Shown here: positions 8,247 through 16,347 of the stretch, one piece after another | Layout of the letters: every line of letters starts with the position of its first letter | Numbering within the stretch: the stretch's first letter is position 1 | Origin: a bacterium | Lineage (GTDB): Bacteria > Planctomycetota > Planctomycetia > Gemmatales > Gemmataceae | DNA: 38,413 bases | Direction: 5' to 3' | Assembly: GCA_017308215.1 (NCBI GenBank) | Contig: JAFKFQ010000421.1 | Coordinates: forward strand, 1 to 38,413 | Made by a program: the position numbers and the translations under genes | The notes under the pieces: generated by a model | What the model saw: only the letters and a program-made list of their open reading frames with translations | The model's database searches: none | Told to the model about the DNA's origin: nothing

Positions 8247-10426
8247 CCGCCGACCCCGCCTTCCGCCTGAGCACCTACCTGTCGCTCGCGCTGGCGTGCG
8301 CCGCGCTCGGGGCGGCCGAGTTCCCGATCCTGCCCGAGGTCGGCGTCTTCGCGGTCGTCGTGATCGTCGCACTGGCGGTCGTCTACCGGCTCGAAGGGCG
8401 GGACGAGTTCCTGACGCTGGAGGCGGCGAACAACATCGGCATCGGCATCGGGCTGGCCACGGCCGCGTGGGCGGGGGTGCGGGTGATCCGCGAGGTCCGC
8501 GTGGGCGAGTTCGCGGCCGTGGGCTGGCTCGTGTTCCTCGTCCTGCTCGTCGCGCCGGTGCTGATGGCGACGATGGTGGCGAAGCTCGTCCGCCGGGAGA
8601 AGACCCCGGGCGACTACTGGTACCTCCACGCGACCGGCCTGGCGGCGGCGGTGCTGGCGGCGGCGATCGCGCGGCGGCCGTGGGAGGTCGCGCTGCTCGC
8701 GGCCTACACCGGGGCGGCGGTGTGGAGCCTGGCGCGGTTCAACCTCGCCCGGGGCGGGGCGGCCCCGGCGCCCGGCCGGCGGGCCGGGCTCGCGGCCGCG
8801 GCGCGGTGGCTCGTCGGCGCCGCCGCGGTCGCGGCGCCGGTGTTCCTGCTCACCCCGGCGTCACCGTTCGATAAGTGGGAGTTTGGCCCGGCCCGGCTGG
8901 AGATCGGGTTCAACTCCGACCACGCGGTGGACCTGAACCGGACCGGGGAGATCGAGGGGAACGCCGAGGTGGCGTTCGAGGTCGCGGCGGAGGAAAACGG
9001 GCGGCCCAAGAACGACCTGTCGGCGGAAACCCGGTGGCGGGGCCGGGTGCTGACGCACTACGCCCAGGGCGGGTGGCGGCGTGAGACCGCGTTCCGGTTC
9101 CCGACCCTCGACGCCACAGCGGTTCGGGTCGAGCCGTGGGCGCCGCCGCCGCTCGGCGCGGGCCAGTTTCAGCTCCGGTTCTCGGTCCCCGCGACCCTGC
9201 GGTCGGACTTTCTGGCCGAGCCGGTGGTGTGGCTGCCGAAGCAGGCGTCACCGGTCGCCGACGTGTTCCCGCCGCCGACGCCGCCGCGGCCGTGGTACCA
9301 GCTCTCGGACGGCAATTTCATGCGGAACCCCGGCCGCCCCGACCGGAACCCGAACCTCGTCTACGTCCAGCACACCTCCCCACTCGCCGACCCCGACCTC
9401 GGGGTCGGGTTCACGATCGACGATCCGGGCGACCACGTGGCGCTGACCAACAACCCGGTCCCCGCGGTTCGGACCTATTCGAGCCGGCTGCTGGTGCGGC
9501 TGATACGCGAGGGAAAGCTGCCGGCGGCGGCCGGGCCACTCGACGCGGCTCGAAACCTCCCGTTCCCGGAGCAGCACGAGGCCATCGCCCGGGCGTTCAC
9601 GGACCACCTGTCCGGCCCGGAGTTCGGCTACACGACCGTCCACACCCGCACCCGCCCGGACCTCGACCCGGTGGTGGACTTCCTGGAGTACACCAAGTCC
9701 GGGCACTGCGAGCGGTACGCCTCGGCGCTGGTGCTCATGCTCCGGTCGCAGGGGATTCCGGCGGCGATGGTGCTGGGGTTCAAGGGGCACGAGCCGGCCG
9801 GCGAGGGGAAGTACGTCGTCCGCCAGGACCTGACGCACACCTGGGCGACCGCGCTCGTCTCGCGGCCCGGCGCGGGCGGTGTGCCGACACACTACTGGAT
9901 GAGTCTCGACCCGAGCCCGAGCCTGACCGACGTCGAGACCGGCACGACCACGACGACCGGCTCCGGCTGGGCGTGGGTGTGGGACCGCCTCCTCGACGCG
10001 ACGCCCGAAGAACGGTTGCACGCGCTCGGCGACCTGGCCGGCAAGCCCGCCGTCATCGGCACGGCAGTGGGTCTCGTCGGGCTGCTCGCGGTCGCCTGGG
10101 GCGTGTGGCGGGTGCGCCGCGCCCGCACCGCGGTCGGCGCGGTCAACCCGTGGCTCGCACCGCTGCTGGAAGTGCTGGCCCGGCACGGCTACGCACCGGC
10201 GACGGGCGAGACGCCGCGCGAGTTCGCCGCCCGCGTGGCCGCGGCGCTGGCGACCGCCCCCGCGACCGCCGGTGCGGCCGGCGTTCCGCCGGCGTGGGTG
10301 GACACGTATTATGAGGAACGATTCGGCGGGGCCGCGCTCGCGCCCGACCGTCGGGCCGCGCTCGATTCGGGGCTCGGCGCCCTCCGCACCGCCCTCGCCG
10401 CGTCATTCCCGGGTGGAACCCGATGA
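8243..10426 (+). CDS. Transglutaminase-like membrane protein with DUF4129-like C-terminus
   Basis: 727 residues. About six membrane spans fill residues 5-210, then a large extracytoplasmic part with the transglutaminase core. The catalytic triad is visible as Cys489 (GHCERYAS), His532 (THTWATAL) and Asp556 (SLDPSPS). A further span at about 605-625 is followed by a cytoplasmic segment resembling DUF4129, with HGYAPATGETPREFA. This is the layout of the TgpA-like proteins (DUF3488-transglutaminase-DUF4129) found beside MoxR and DUF58 genes. The fold can act as a protein crosslinker, cysteine protease or amidase; the substrate is probably at the envelope. It overlaps both neighbours by 4 bases. 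The ATG at 8243 is chosen over the longer frame because the latter only shadows the DUF58 gene. Confidence 0.93.
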   Translation: MTADPAFRLSTYLSLALACAALGAAEFPILPEVGVFAVVVIVALAVVYRLEGRDEFLTLEAANNIGIGIGLATAAWAGVRVIREVRVGEFAAVGWLVFLVLLVAPVLMATMVAKLVRREKTPGDYWYLHATGLAAAVLAAAIARRPWEVALLAAYTGAAVWSLARFNLARGGAAPAPGRRAGLAAAARWLVGAAAVAAPVFLLTPASPFDKWEFGPARLEIGFNSDHAVDLNRTGEIEGNAEVAFEVAAEENGRPKNDLSAETRWRGRVLTHYAQGGWRRETAFRFPTLDATAVRVEPWAPPPLGAGQFQLRFSVPATLRSDFLAEPVVWLPKQASPVADVFPPPTPPRPWYQLSDGNFMRNPGRPDRNPNLVYVQHTSPLADPDLGVGFTIDDPGDHVALTNNPVPAVRTYSSRLLVRLIREGKLPAAAGPLDAARNLPFPEQHEAIARAFTDHLSGPEFGYTTVHTRTRPDLDPVVDFLEYTKSGHCERYASALVLMLRSQGIPAAMVLGFKGHEPAGEGKYVVRQDLTHTWATALVSRPGAGGVPTHYWMSLDPSPSLTDVETGTTTTTGSGWAWVWDRLLDATPEERLHALGDLAGKPAVIGTAVGLVGLLAVAWGVWRVRRARTAVGAVNPWLAPLLEVLARHGYAPATGETPREFAARVAAALATAPATAGAAGVPPAWVDTYYEERFGGAALAPDRRAALDSGLGALRTALAASFPGGTR

Positions 10427-10986
10427 CCAAGACCCCGCGCCTCACCGCCGAGAACTCCTCGCTCCTGGTGGTGGACATCCAGGACAAGCTCCTGGCGAAG
10501 ATGCCGCGGGCGGACGGGCTCGTCCGCAACGCCGCGTTCCTGCTCGACGTGGCGGCGCTACTCGGCGTCCCCGTCCGCGCCACCGAGCAGTACCCGAAGG
10601 GGATCGGCCCGACGACCGCCGAGATCGCCCGCCGCCTCCCCGCACCGGCGGCCGCGAAGACGGCGTTCAGTTGCTGCGGCGCCGGCACGGTCCTCGAAGA
10701 ACTGGAGATGCTCCAGCGGCCGAACGTAGTGGTGGTCGGGATGGAGACGCACGTCTGCGTCCAACAGACCACGCTCGACCTGCTCGACGCCGGCCTCCAC
10801 GTCGTCCTCCCGACCGACGCGGTCGCCGCGTGGGGCGAGACGGACCACGCCGCCGCCCTGCGGCGGATGGAGAAGGCGGGCGCGACGGTGACCACGGCCG
10901 AGGCGGTGGCGTTCGAGTGGGTCCGCGACGCGACGCACCCCCACTTCAAGGCGCTGAGCCAGCTGGTGATCGCCCGGCGGGGCTGA
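10423..10986 (+). CDS. Isochorismatase-family cysteine hydrolase
   Basis: 187 residues, full length for the family. The triad is Asp18 (LLVVDIQDKL), Lys78 (AAAKTAFSCC) and Cys111 (METHVCVQQT), and the TEQYPKGIGPT segment resembles the ISOC1/ISOC2 and YcaC-like branch rather than true isochorismatase or nicotinamidase. The reaction is probably hydrolysis of an amide or related bond on a small molecule; no substrate can be named. The start overlaps the transglutaminase stop by ATGA, so it is translated as part of the MoxR operon, which is not a partnership I recognise. An alternative is that it is an unrelated housekeeping gene that became attached to the operon. Confidence 0.92.
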   Translation: MTKTPRLTAENSSLLVVDIQDKLLAKMPRADGLVRNAAFLLDVAALLGVPVRATEQYPKGIGPTTAEIARRLPAPAAAKTAFSCCGAGTVLEELEMLQRPNVVVVGMETHVCVQQTTLDLLDAGLHVVLPTDAVAAWGETDHAAALRRMEKAGATVTTAEAVAFEWVRDATHPHFKALSQLVIARRG

Positions 10987-10994
10987 GCGCGGCG

Positions 10995-11025
10995 TTCGTG
11001 CCGGGCGGGGCGCGGTTCGTAGACT
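10995..11025 (+). promoter_or_regulatory. Candidate promoter for the class V aminotransferase
   Basis: TTCGTG at 10995-11000 and TAGACT at 11020-11025, 19 bases apart, lie just after the isochorismatase stop and 40 bases before the aminotransferase ATG. The TAGACT resembles the -10-like CTANAAT boxes seen upstream of other genes here. The -35 match is weak. Confidence 0.3.
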
Positions 11026-11065
11026 GAACCGAACAGTCCCCGACCCACCGACCACCGACCTCCCC

Positions 11066-12244
11066 ATGACGATCCCCGGCCAGCTCAACCCGTCCCCGCG
11101 GCTCCTCCTCGGCCCCGGCCCGAGCGACGCCCACCCGCGCGTCCTGTCGGTCATGACGACCCCGCTGTTGGGGCACCTCGACCCGCAGTTCCTGGAGATC
11201 ATGACCGAGACGCAGGGGATGCTGCGGCAGGTCTTCCAGACGACCAACGCCCTCACCTTCCCCGTGTCCGCGACCGGCACGGCCGGGATGGAGACGTGCC
11301 TCGTCAACCTGCTGGAGCCGGGCGACAAGGCCGTGGTCGCCACGATCGGCTACTTCGGCAACCGGATGGTGGACATCGCCGGCCGCACCGGCGCCGAGGT
11401 GACGGTGCTGGAGCGGCCGTGGGGGCAGGTGTTCGAGCCGGACGCGCTGCGCGACGCGCTGAAGCGGGTGCGGCCGAAGGTGCTCGCGCTCGTGCACGCC
11501 GAGACCTCGACGGGGGCGCTGCAACCGCTTGAAGAAGTCGGGCGCATCTGCCGCGAGTTCGACACGCTCCTCGTCGCCGACTGCGTCACGTCGCTCGGGT
11601 GCACCCCGGTGAAGCTCGACGACTGGGGCGTCGACGCCGCGTTCAGCTGCTCGCAGAAGGGGCTGAGCTGCCCGCCCGGCTTGGCACCGGTGAGCTTCAG
11701 CGACCGGGCGGTCGCGGCGCTGAAGGCGCGGAAGACGAAGGTGCAGAGCTGGTACCTCGACCTCACCACGATCATGGGCTACTGGGGCGGCGACCGGGCG
11801 TACCACCACACGGCGCCGATCACGATGGTCTACGCCATCCGCGAGGGGCTCCGCCTCGTGCTCGAGGAGGGGCTCGACGCCCGCTTCGCCCGCCACGTCC
11901 GCAACCACCAGGCGCTCAAGGCCGGGCTCCTCGCACTCGGGCTCAAGTACACGGCCGACCCGAACCACCAGCTCCCACAGCTCAACGCCGTCCGCCTGCC
12001 CGACGGCGTGGACGACGTGGCGGGTCGGAAGCGGCTGCTGACCGAGTTCGGGATCGAGGTCGGCGGCGGGCTCGGCGACCTCAAGGGGAAGGCGTGGCGG
12101 ATCGGGATCATGGGGCAGAACAGCCGCCCGAACTGCGTGTTCCAGGTGCTCGCCGCGCTGGAGCAGGTGCTCAAGGGCTTCGGGGCGCGGGTCGAGCCCG
12201 GCGCCGGGGTCGGCGCCGCCGAACGGGTCTACGCCGCCGCGTGA
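11066..12244 (+). CDS. Class V PLP aminotransferase, alanine/serine-glyoxylate type
   Basis: 392 residues. The opening RLLLGPGPSDAHPRV, the PLLGHLDPQF segment, the SATGTAGME phosphate-binding region, the VLALVHAETSTG stretch and the SQKGLSCPPG segment with Schiff-base Lys198 are diagnostic for the alanine-glyoxylate / serine-glyoxylate aminotransferase group (SgaA/AGXT-like). The enzyme would move an amino group between alanine or serine and glyoxylate, in glycine, serine or photorespiration-like glycolate metabolism. It appears monocistronic: a promoter-like box precedes it and the next gene is convergent, 26 bases away. The choice between donors (alanine, serine, or another substrate such as in soluble hydrogenase small-subunit-type homologues) is not decidable by eye. 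Confidence 0.92.
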   Translation: MTIPGQLNPSPRLLLGPGPSDAHPRVLSVMTTPLLGHLDPQFLEIMTETQGMLRQVFQTTNALTFPVSATGTAGMETCLVNLLEPGDKAVVATIGYFGNRMVDIAGRTGAEVTVLERPWGQVFEPDALRDALKRVRPKVLALVHAETSTGALQPLEEVGRICREFDTLLVADCVTSLGCTPVKLDDWGVDAAFSCSQKGLSCPPGLAPVSFSDRAVAALKARKTKVQSWYLDLTTIMGYWGGDRAYHHTAPITMVYAIREGLRLVLEEGLDARFARHVRNHQALKAGLLALGLKYTADPNHQLPQLNAVRLPDGVDDVAGRKRLLTEFGIEVGGGLGDLKGKAWRIGIMGQNSRPNCVFQVLAALEQVLKGFGARVEPGAGVGAAERVYAAA

Positions 12245-12270
12245 AGCCGCGGGCGGCTTCGCGGGCCGGG

Positions 12271-13254
12271 TCAGAACCGGAAGCCGGTCGTGAGCAGGAT
12301 GTTGACGTTCTGGATGTCGCCCTTCACCGGCGGGATCACGTTGGTCCAGTCGTAGCCCCACTGGCCGCGAATCCCGCTCGCCCAGATCCACCCGCCGACC
12401 GGCACCTCGAGGTTCGTGTGCGCCGAGAGGTAGACCCCGTTGTACACCCCCTGCCGGCGCGAGTAGCTGCCGTTCGCACCGTTCGGCACCAGGTCCACGT
12501 GCGCCGTGCCCCAGCGGCCGCCCACCTCCATCCCGGTGCGGACGTTCCACCCGTGTTCCGCGCCCGGGTTCCCCTCCCCCCACAGGAACCAGTCGCGGCC
12601 GACGCCGAAGTTGAACGACGTGCGGTGCAGCCCGCGGATGCGGCTCGTCGTCAGGAGGTCTGGCTGGGGGATGATCTGCCCGGTCGTCTGGTTGCTCTGC
12701 GGCGGCTGGCGGATGAACACGTCCGAGAACGAGTCCGCCGACCCGCGGTTGTACGTATAACTGAGGCCGAGGTCGAGCACCCAGGCCGCGTCGCCGGTGG
12801 TGTTGAAGAACAGCGACCGGCCGCCGCCGGCCACCATCCAGCCCGCGTGGAGGCGGTCGGTGAACTCGCCGGCACCGAACACCAGGTTCGGGCCGGTCTC
12901 GGCGTACAGTTCGTAGGCCACCTGGCCGTTCCGCCCGACCGGGCCGCAGCAGCCCGGGCCGTCCGTGTACCACGGACTCGGGTAGGCGCCGGGCGGTAGC
13001 CCGTTCGCGCCCACCGGCGCCGTCATCGCCCCGAGCGCGTCCGCCGGACCGGCCTTCGGCTGCGGCTCGACCGGGCGCGGCGGCGGGGCCGTGTCCTGCA
13101 TGCCCGTCGGTAGGACCGACGGCACGTTGGGCGGCGGCGGGGGCGCGGACCGCCCGGGTGGGGTGTACGCGGGGAACCCGTACTGGCCCGCGGCCGGGGC
13201 CGCGGTAACCGCCGCGGCCAACACCACCCCGGGAAGCATTCGGGTGATCGTCAT
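12271..13254 (-). CDS. Secreted outer-membrane beta-barrel-like protein
   Basis: 327 residues from the ATG at 13254, chosen because it begins a clear signal peptide (basic start, hydrophobic LPGVVLAAAVTAAPAAG) with cleavage likely after AAG near residue 23. A Pro-rich linker (about 28-85) follows, then a Cys pair (GCCGP) and a region of alternating aromatic/polar strands with many Gly and Trp, ending in the Phe-terminated TTGFRF typical of outer-membrane beta-barrels. Planctomycetes carry many such barrels of unknown cargo. The gene is convergent with the aminotransferase and divergent from the 480-residue unknown gene. No enzymatic motif is seen. Barrel assignment is inferred from strand pattern and C-terminus. 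Confidence 0.65.
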   Translation of the reverse strand: MTITRMLPGVVLAAAVTAAPAAGQYGFPAYTPPGRSAPPPPPNVPSVLPTGMQDTAPPPRPVEPQPKAGPADALGAMTAPVGANGLPPGAYPSPWYTDGPGCCGPVGRNGQVAYELYAETGPNLVFGAGEFTDRLHAGWMVAGGGRSLFFNTTGDAAWVLDLGLSYTYNRGSADSFSDVFIRQPPQSNQTTGQIIPQPDLLTTSRIRGLHRTSFNFGVGRDWFLWGEGNPGAEHGWNVRTGMEVGGRWGTAHVDLVPNGANGSYSRRQGVYNGVYLSAHTNLEVPVGGWIWASGIRGQWGYDWTNVIPPVKGDIQNVNILLTTGFRF

Positions 13255-13340
13255 GCGCCCCTCGCCCGCCCGCCGGCCGTCCGCCCGGGCGCCGGCGCCC
13301 GAACGGCCGTGCTCCGGCCTGTTCCGTGGTCTCGCCACCT

Positions 13341-13346
13341 AGAATC
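13341..13346 (+). promoter_or_regulatory. CTAGAAT -10-like box
   Basis: TAGAAT preceded by C lies 122 bases upstream of the 480-residue gene and inside the divergent gap with the barrel protein. It matches the box found before the 1452-residue membrane protein, but no good -35 was found. Confidence 0.2.
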
Positions 13347-13401
13347 GGCCGCCCGGCGTGCCGACTTTAACGGCCGTGCCGATCGTAGCAGTGATCCGAG
13401 G

Positions 13402-13431
13402 TTGGTCGGGCGTGCGGCGTGGGGGTATAAG
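13402..13431 (+). promoter_or_regulatory. Candidate promoter for the 480-residue unknown gene
   Basis: TTGGTC at 13402-13407, an 18-base spacer and TATAAG at 13426-13431, ending 36 bases before the chosen ATG. This supports 13468 rather than the upstream ATG at 13309 as the true start, because the longer frame would read through the promoter. Confidence 0.4.
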
Positions 13432-13467
13432 GAAGCTGGGGAACCGCGGCGCGGCGTGCGAGGCGTG

Positions 13468-14910
13468 ATGGAGTCGATCGAGGTCCGAAACCTGGACGCG
13501 GCTCGGCGGTTCGTCGCCGAGGGGCTGTGGCTCCAGCGCGCCGTCCTCCCGACGGCCGACTCGGTGCGCCAGGCGCTCGCGTGGGCGCTGGAAGTCGCCG
13601 GCGGCGGACACCCGCTCCCGCCGGTCGGGTTCGTCAGCGACCTCGGGCACGTCGCGCTCGGGGCCGACGCCGGGCACCGCCCCAAGCACCCGCCCGAGGT
13701 TCCCGGCTGGCCGCCGACGCTGGCGCGGCAGTACGAGGACCACGTCCTCGGCAAGCTGTCCGCCGACTGGGCGTTCGAGCGCGCCGGCGACGCGCTCCGC
13801 GGGCTCACCGGCCAGGACCGCACCCGCGGCGTGGCGTACCTGGCCAACAAGGTGTGCGACCAGCTCAAGATCGGCGGCGTCTTCCTCCCGCCGGCGGTCA
13901 TTCGTGCGCTCCTCGCCGCCAACCCCGACGAGGTACTGTCGCGGGCGTTTGAAGACCTCACGCGCGACGGGCCGTCCGAGTTGAACGTGCGCCTCGTGAC
14001 CGACCTCATCGCCGCCGGCCGGCGCACGAGCGACGTGCTGCTGAAGGAGGACGTGGCGGCGCTCGAAGACCGCTCGGCCCTCGGTGACATGGGGCAGTAC
14101 GTCGCGCTCCGGCAAATCCGACAGACCCGGGACCGCCTGCTCCGGGGGCTTCCGGCGCGGCCCGTCCGCCCGCTGGCGGGGCGCAAGGACGTGCCGACGC
14201 GCATCCTCGACGAGGACCAGTACCCGGTCGGCGGGTACACGTCGATCAGCAACCGCGGGTCGATCGAGAGCCTGCTCCACTCGCAGCTCGCCTACATGGA
14301 GGAGGCGAAGAGCCGCGACCCGGACCTGTTCGACGTGAAGTTCGCCCGCGACGAGCTCTTCTACTACTCCCGCGACGAGAACCAGTTCCTCCGCCGCCGG
14401 CGGGCGTTCGCGTTCGTGCTCCTTCCCGACCTCGCCGCCGCCCGCTTCAAAGACCCCGACCTGCCGGTCCAGCGAATCGTGCTGGTCCTCTCGACGCTGC
14501 TGGCGGCGGTTACGAAGCTGACCGAGTGGCTGAGCGCCGACGCGATCCGGTTCGAGGTGCTGTTCGTCCGGGACGGCGAGAAGAAGGTGCTCGCCGACGA
14601 GGCGGGGTTGTGCGAGCTCCTGCTCCGCGAGCCGATCGCGCGCGGCGAGGCCGCCGTGCTCCACCTGCCGGACCGGGCGGCGGCGGCGAAGCACCTCGCC
14701 GGGCTCACGCACAAGGCGCAGGTTCACGCGCTGGTCGCCGCCGGCAAGGCGGTGACGCTCCCCGTGGAGTCGGCGGTGGTGAACGGGCTGGTCGTGAACG
14801 GCCCGCACCCGGCGCTCCGGGCGGACGACGCAGCCGTCGTGCTGGAGGCCGACGAGCCGTTCGACCAGTGGCAGGAAGTGGTCTTGCGCCTGCTACAACT
14901 GTGGATTTGA
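13468..14910 (+). CDS. Unrecognised 480-residue cytoplasmic protein, possibly vWA-like
   Basis: I do not recognise this protein with confidence. It has no signal peptide or membrane span. The N-terminal half is mostly helical. A striking central block around residues 250-310 reads ILDEDQYPVGGYTSISNRGS, then a LLHSQLAY stretch, and RDELFYYSRDENQFLRRRR, so it is rich in invariant-looking charged and aromatic residues. It is followed by alternating strands and helices (FAFVLLPDL, IVLVLSTLL, IRFEVLFV) that could form a von Willebrand A-like or Rossmann fold, though no intact MIDAS DxSxS is seen. The pattern recalls the vWA-like component of MoxR/FtsH ternary systems, from memory only. The start is supported by a promoter-like sequence at 13402-13431. 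The next gene, an ABC-2 permease, begins 92 bases later. Confidence 0.6.
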   Translation: MESIEVRNLDAARRFVAEGLWLQRAVLPTADSVRQALAWALEVAGGGHPLPPVGFVSDLGHVALGADAGHRPKHPPEVPGWPPTLARQYEDHVLGKLSADWAFERAGDALRGLTGQDRTRGVAYLANKVCDQLKIGGVFLPPAVIRALLAANPDEVLSRAFEDLTRDGPSELNVRLVTDLIAAGRRTSDVLLKEDVAALEDRSALGDMGQYVALRQIRQTRDRLLRGLPARPVRPLAGRKDVPTRILDEDQYPVGGYTSISNRGSIESLLHSQLAYMEEAKSRDPDLFDVKFARDELFYYSRDENQFLRRRRAFAFVLLPDLAAARFKDPDLPVQRIVLVLSTLLAAVTKLTEWLSADAIRFEVLFVRDGEKKVLADEAGLCELLLREPIARGEAAVLHLPDRAAAAKHLAGLTHKAQVHALVAAGKAVTLPVESAVVNGLVVNGPHPALRADDAAVVLEADEPFDQWQEVVLRLLQLWI

Positions 14911-15002
14911 ACACGCCTTCCGTCCGCGACCGAACCGCGGGGCGGCGGCCGGCGTAGTACCCGCGGGCGGCGGTCCCGCCCCCGTACACCCGGGTTGCCC
15001 GC

Positions 15003-16238
15003 ATGTTCGACTGGATCACCACACCCTCCCTGCTGCTCGGCGGCGTGGTCCTCGCCGCCGTCCAGTTCGTCGCGGCCCTCCCGTGGCTGTGGGCCATCGA
15101 CCCGCGCGGGTTCGAGCGGGCGACGCGGAGCGCCGGCGCGCTCGGCACCGTGGTCGGCGGGGTGATCGCCGCGGGCGTCGTGGTGGCGGCGTACATCGGG
15201 TACAAGGGCGACGCTGCGAGCCTGGAGTTCAACGGCCGCTACGTCTACGGGGCGGTGCTGCACCTCCAGCTGCTCATCGACCTGTTCATCCTCATGCCGA
15301 ACCTGCTCGTCCTCGTGTGGCCGAAGGGCGGGGCGGTCGCGATGGCCGCCTACCGCGAGGGGCTGCGGCAGCCGATGTCGTGGCTGATCGTCCTCGTCGC
15401 GGTGGTCGGGACGTGGGTGTCGGTGTTCATCCCGTACTTCACGTTCGGCGACGACTTCAAGATGATGAAGCAGATCGGGTTCGACGTGGTCATGCTGGCG
15501 GCCGCGCTGTTCGGCGTGCTGGCGGCGAGCATCTCGATCAGCGAGGAGATCGAGGGCCGGACCGCGGTCACGCTGATGAGCAAGCCGGTGAACCGCCGGC
15601 AGTTCCTGATCGGCAAGTTCCTCGGCATCATGATGGCGTGCCTCGCCCTGTCGCTGGTGATCGGCTGGAACCTTACGTTCGCCCTGCGGGCGCAGCCGGA
15701 GTTCGACAAGATCAACGAGGTGGTGGACGCGATGCCGCAGCAGGCGGAGGCGACGTTCGTGCCGGCGTTCACCGCGGCCGTGCCGAACCCGACCGCCAAG
15801 GTGATCGCCCGCGGCGCCGGGCTGTGGTTCGCCGACTCATTCGCCCACTCGCTCGGGATCGCCCTCGGGTTCGGACAGGTGATGATCCTGGTGGCGATCG
15901 CCGCGGCACTGGCGACGCGGGTGCCGTTCGTCGTGAACCTCGTCCTCTGCCTCGTGATCTACTTCCTCGGCCACCTCGCGCCGGTGATCGTGCAGGTGAC
16001 GCAGACCGGGGACGGCAGTACCGCGCTCGGGCTGGTCGGGTTCCTCGGCCGGCTGTTCGACGTGCTGCTGCCGGCGCTCGACTTCTTCAACATGGGTCCG
16101 GCGATCATCCGCGAGAGCCCGCTCGACCTGTGGCAGTTCGCCGGGTACGTCGCCACCGTGTTCGGGTACTCGGTCATCTACACCGGCATCGCCCTGCTGG
16201 TCGGGTTGCTCCTGTTCGAGGACCGCGACCTGGCGTGA
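15003..16238 (+). CDS. ABC-2-type transporter permease
   Basis: 411 residues with about nine membrane spans: two before residue 70, one near 80-100, then spans around 125, 160, 205, 290, 315 and 385. Between the fourth and sixth lies the ABC-2 coupling segment SISEEIEGRTAVTLMSKPVN followed by RRQFLIGKFLG, characteristic of NosY/ABC-2 permeases that contact their ATPase. These exporters move polymers, drugs or proteins outward, or help mature metal enzymes, in a complex with a separate ATP-binding subunit. No ordinary ABC ATPase is adjacent: the next gene encodes an exporter-like fusion with a damaged nucleotide site. The partner ATPase may lie elsewhere. Substrate unknown. Confidence 0.85.
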   Translation: MFDWITTPSLLLGGVVLAAVQFVAALPWLWAIDPRGFERATRSAGALGTVVGGVIAAGVVVAAYIGYKGDAASLEFNGRYVYGAVLHLQLLIDLFILMPNLLVLVWPKGGAVAMAAYREGLRQPMSWLIVLVAVVGTWVSVFIPYFTFGDDFKMMKQIGFDVVMLAAALFGVLAASISISEEIEGRTAVTLMSKPVNRRQFLIGKFLGIMMACLALSLVIGWNLTFALRAQPEFDKINEVVDAMPQQAEATFVPAFTAAVPNPTAKVIARGAGLWFADSFAHSLGIALGFGQVMILVAIAAALATRVPFVVNLVLCLVIYFLGHLAPVIVQVTQTGDGSTALGLVGFLGRLFDVLLPALDFFNMGPAIIRESPLDLWQFAGYVATVFGYSVIYTGIALLVGLLLFEDRDLA

Positions 16239-16264
16239 CGCCCCCGCCCAGTTTGCCCGACCCC

Positions 16265-16325
16265 ACCGGCCGGCACGCCCACCACCCCCCGTCAGTGGAT
16301 TCGGGTGTGCGGCAAGCCGGCCGGT
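16265..16325. repeat. Inverted repeat ACCGGCCGGC / GCCGGCCGGT
   Basis: Perfect 10-base arms at 16265-16274 and 16316-16325 separated by 41 bases, in the gap between the ABC permease and the ABC exporter-like gene. The core matches the hairpins at 28729-28754 and 38243-38318. The right arm runs directly into a -10-like CTACCTT. Confidence 0.6.
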
Positions 16326-16329
16326 CTGC

Positions 16330-16335
16330 TACCTT
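16330..16335 (+). promoter_or_regulatory. -10-like TACCTT before the ABC exporter-like gene
   Basis: TACCTT follows the GCCGGCCGGT repeat arm. If used, transcription would begin close to 16342, leaving the ATG at 16348 almost leaderless and making the GTG at 16390 an equally good start. Confidence 0.25.
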
Positions 16336-16347
16336 CAACAACAAGGG

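Noticed and set aside
13309..13467. N-terminal extension of the 480-residue protein from an upstream ATG
   Set aside because: The extension (Arg-rich, no structure) covers a good promoter candidate and the divergent gap; the ATG at 13468 is more plausible.
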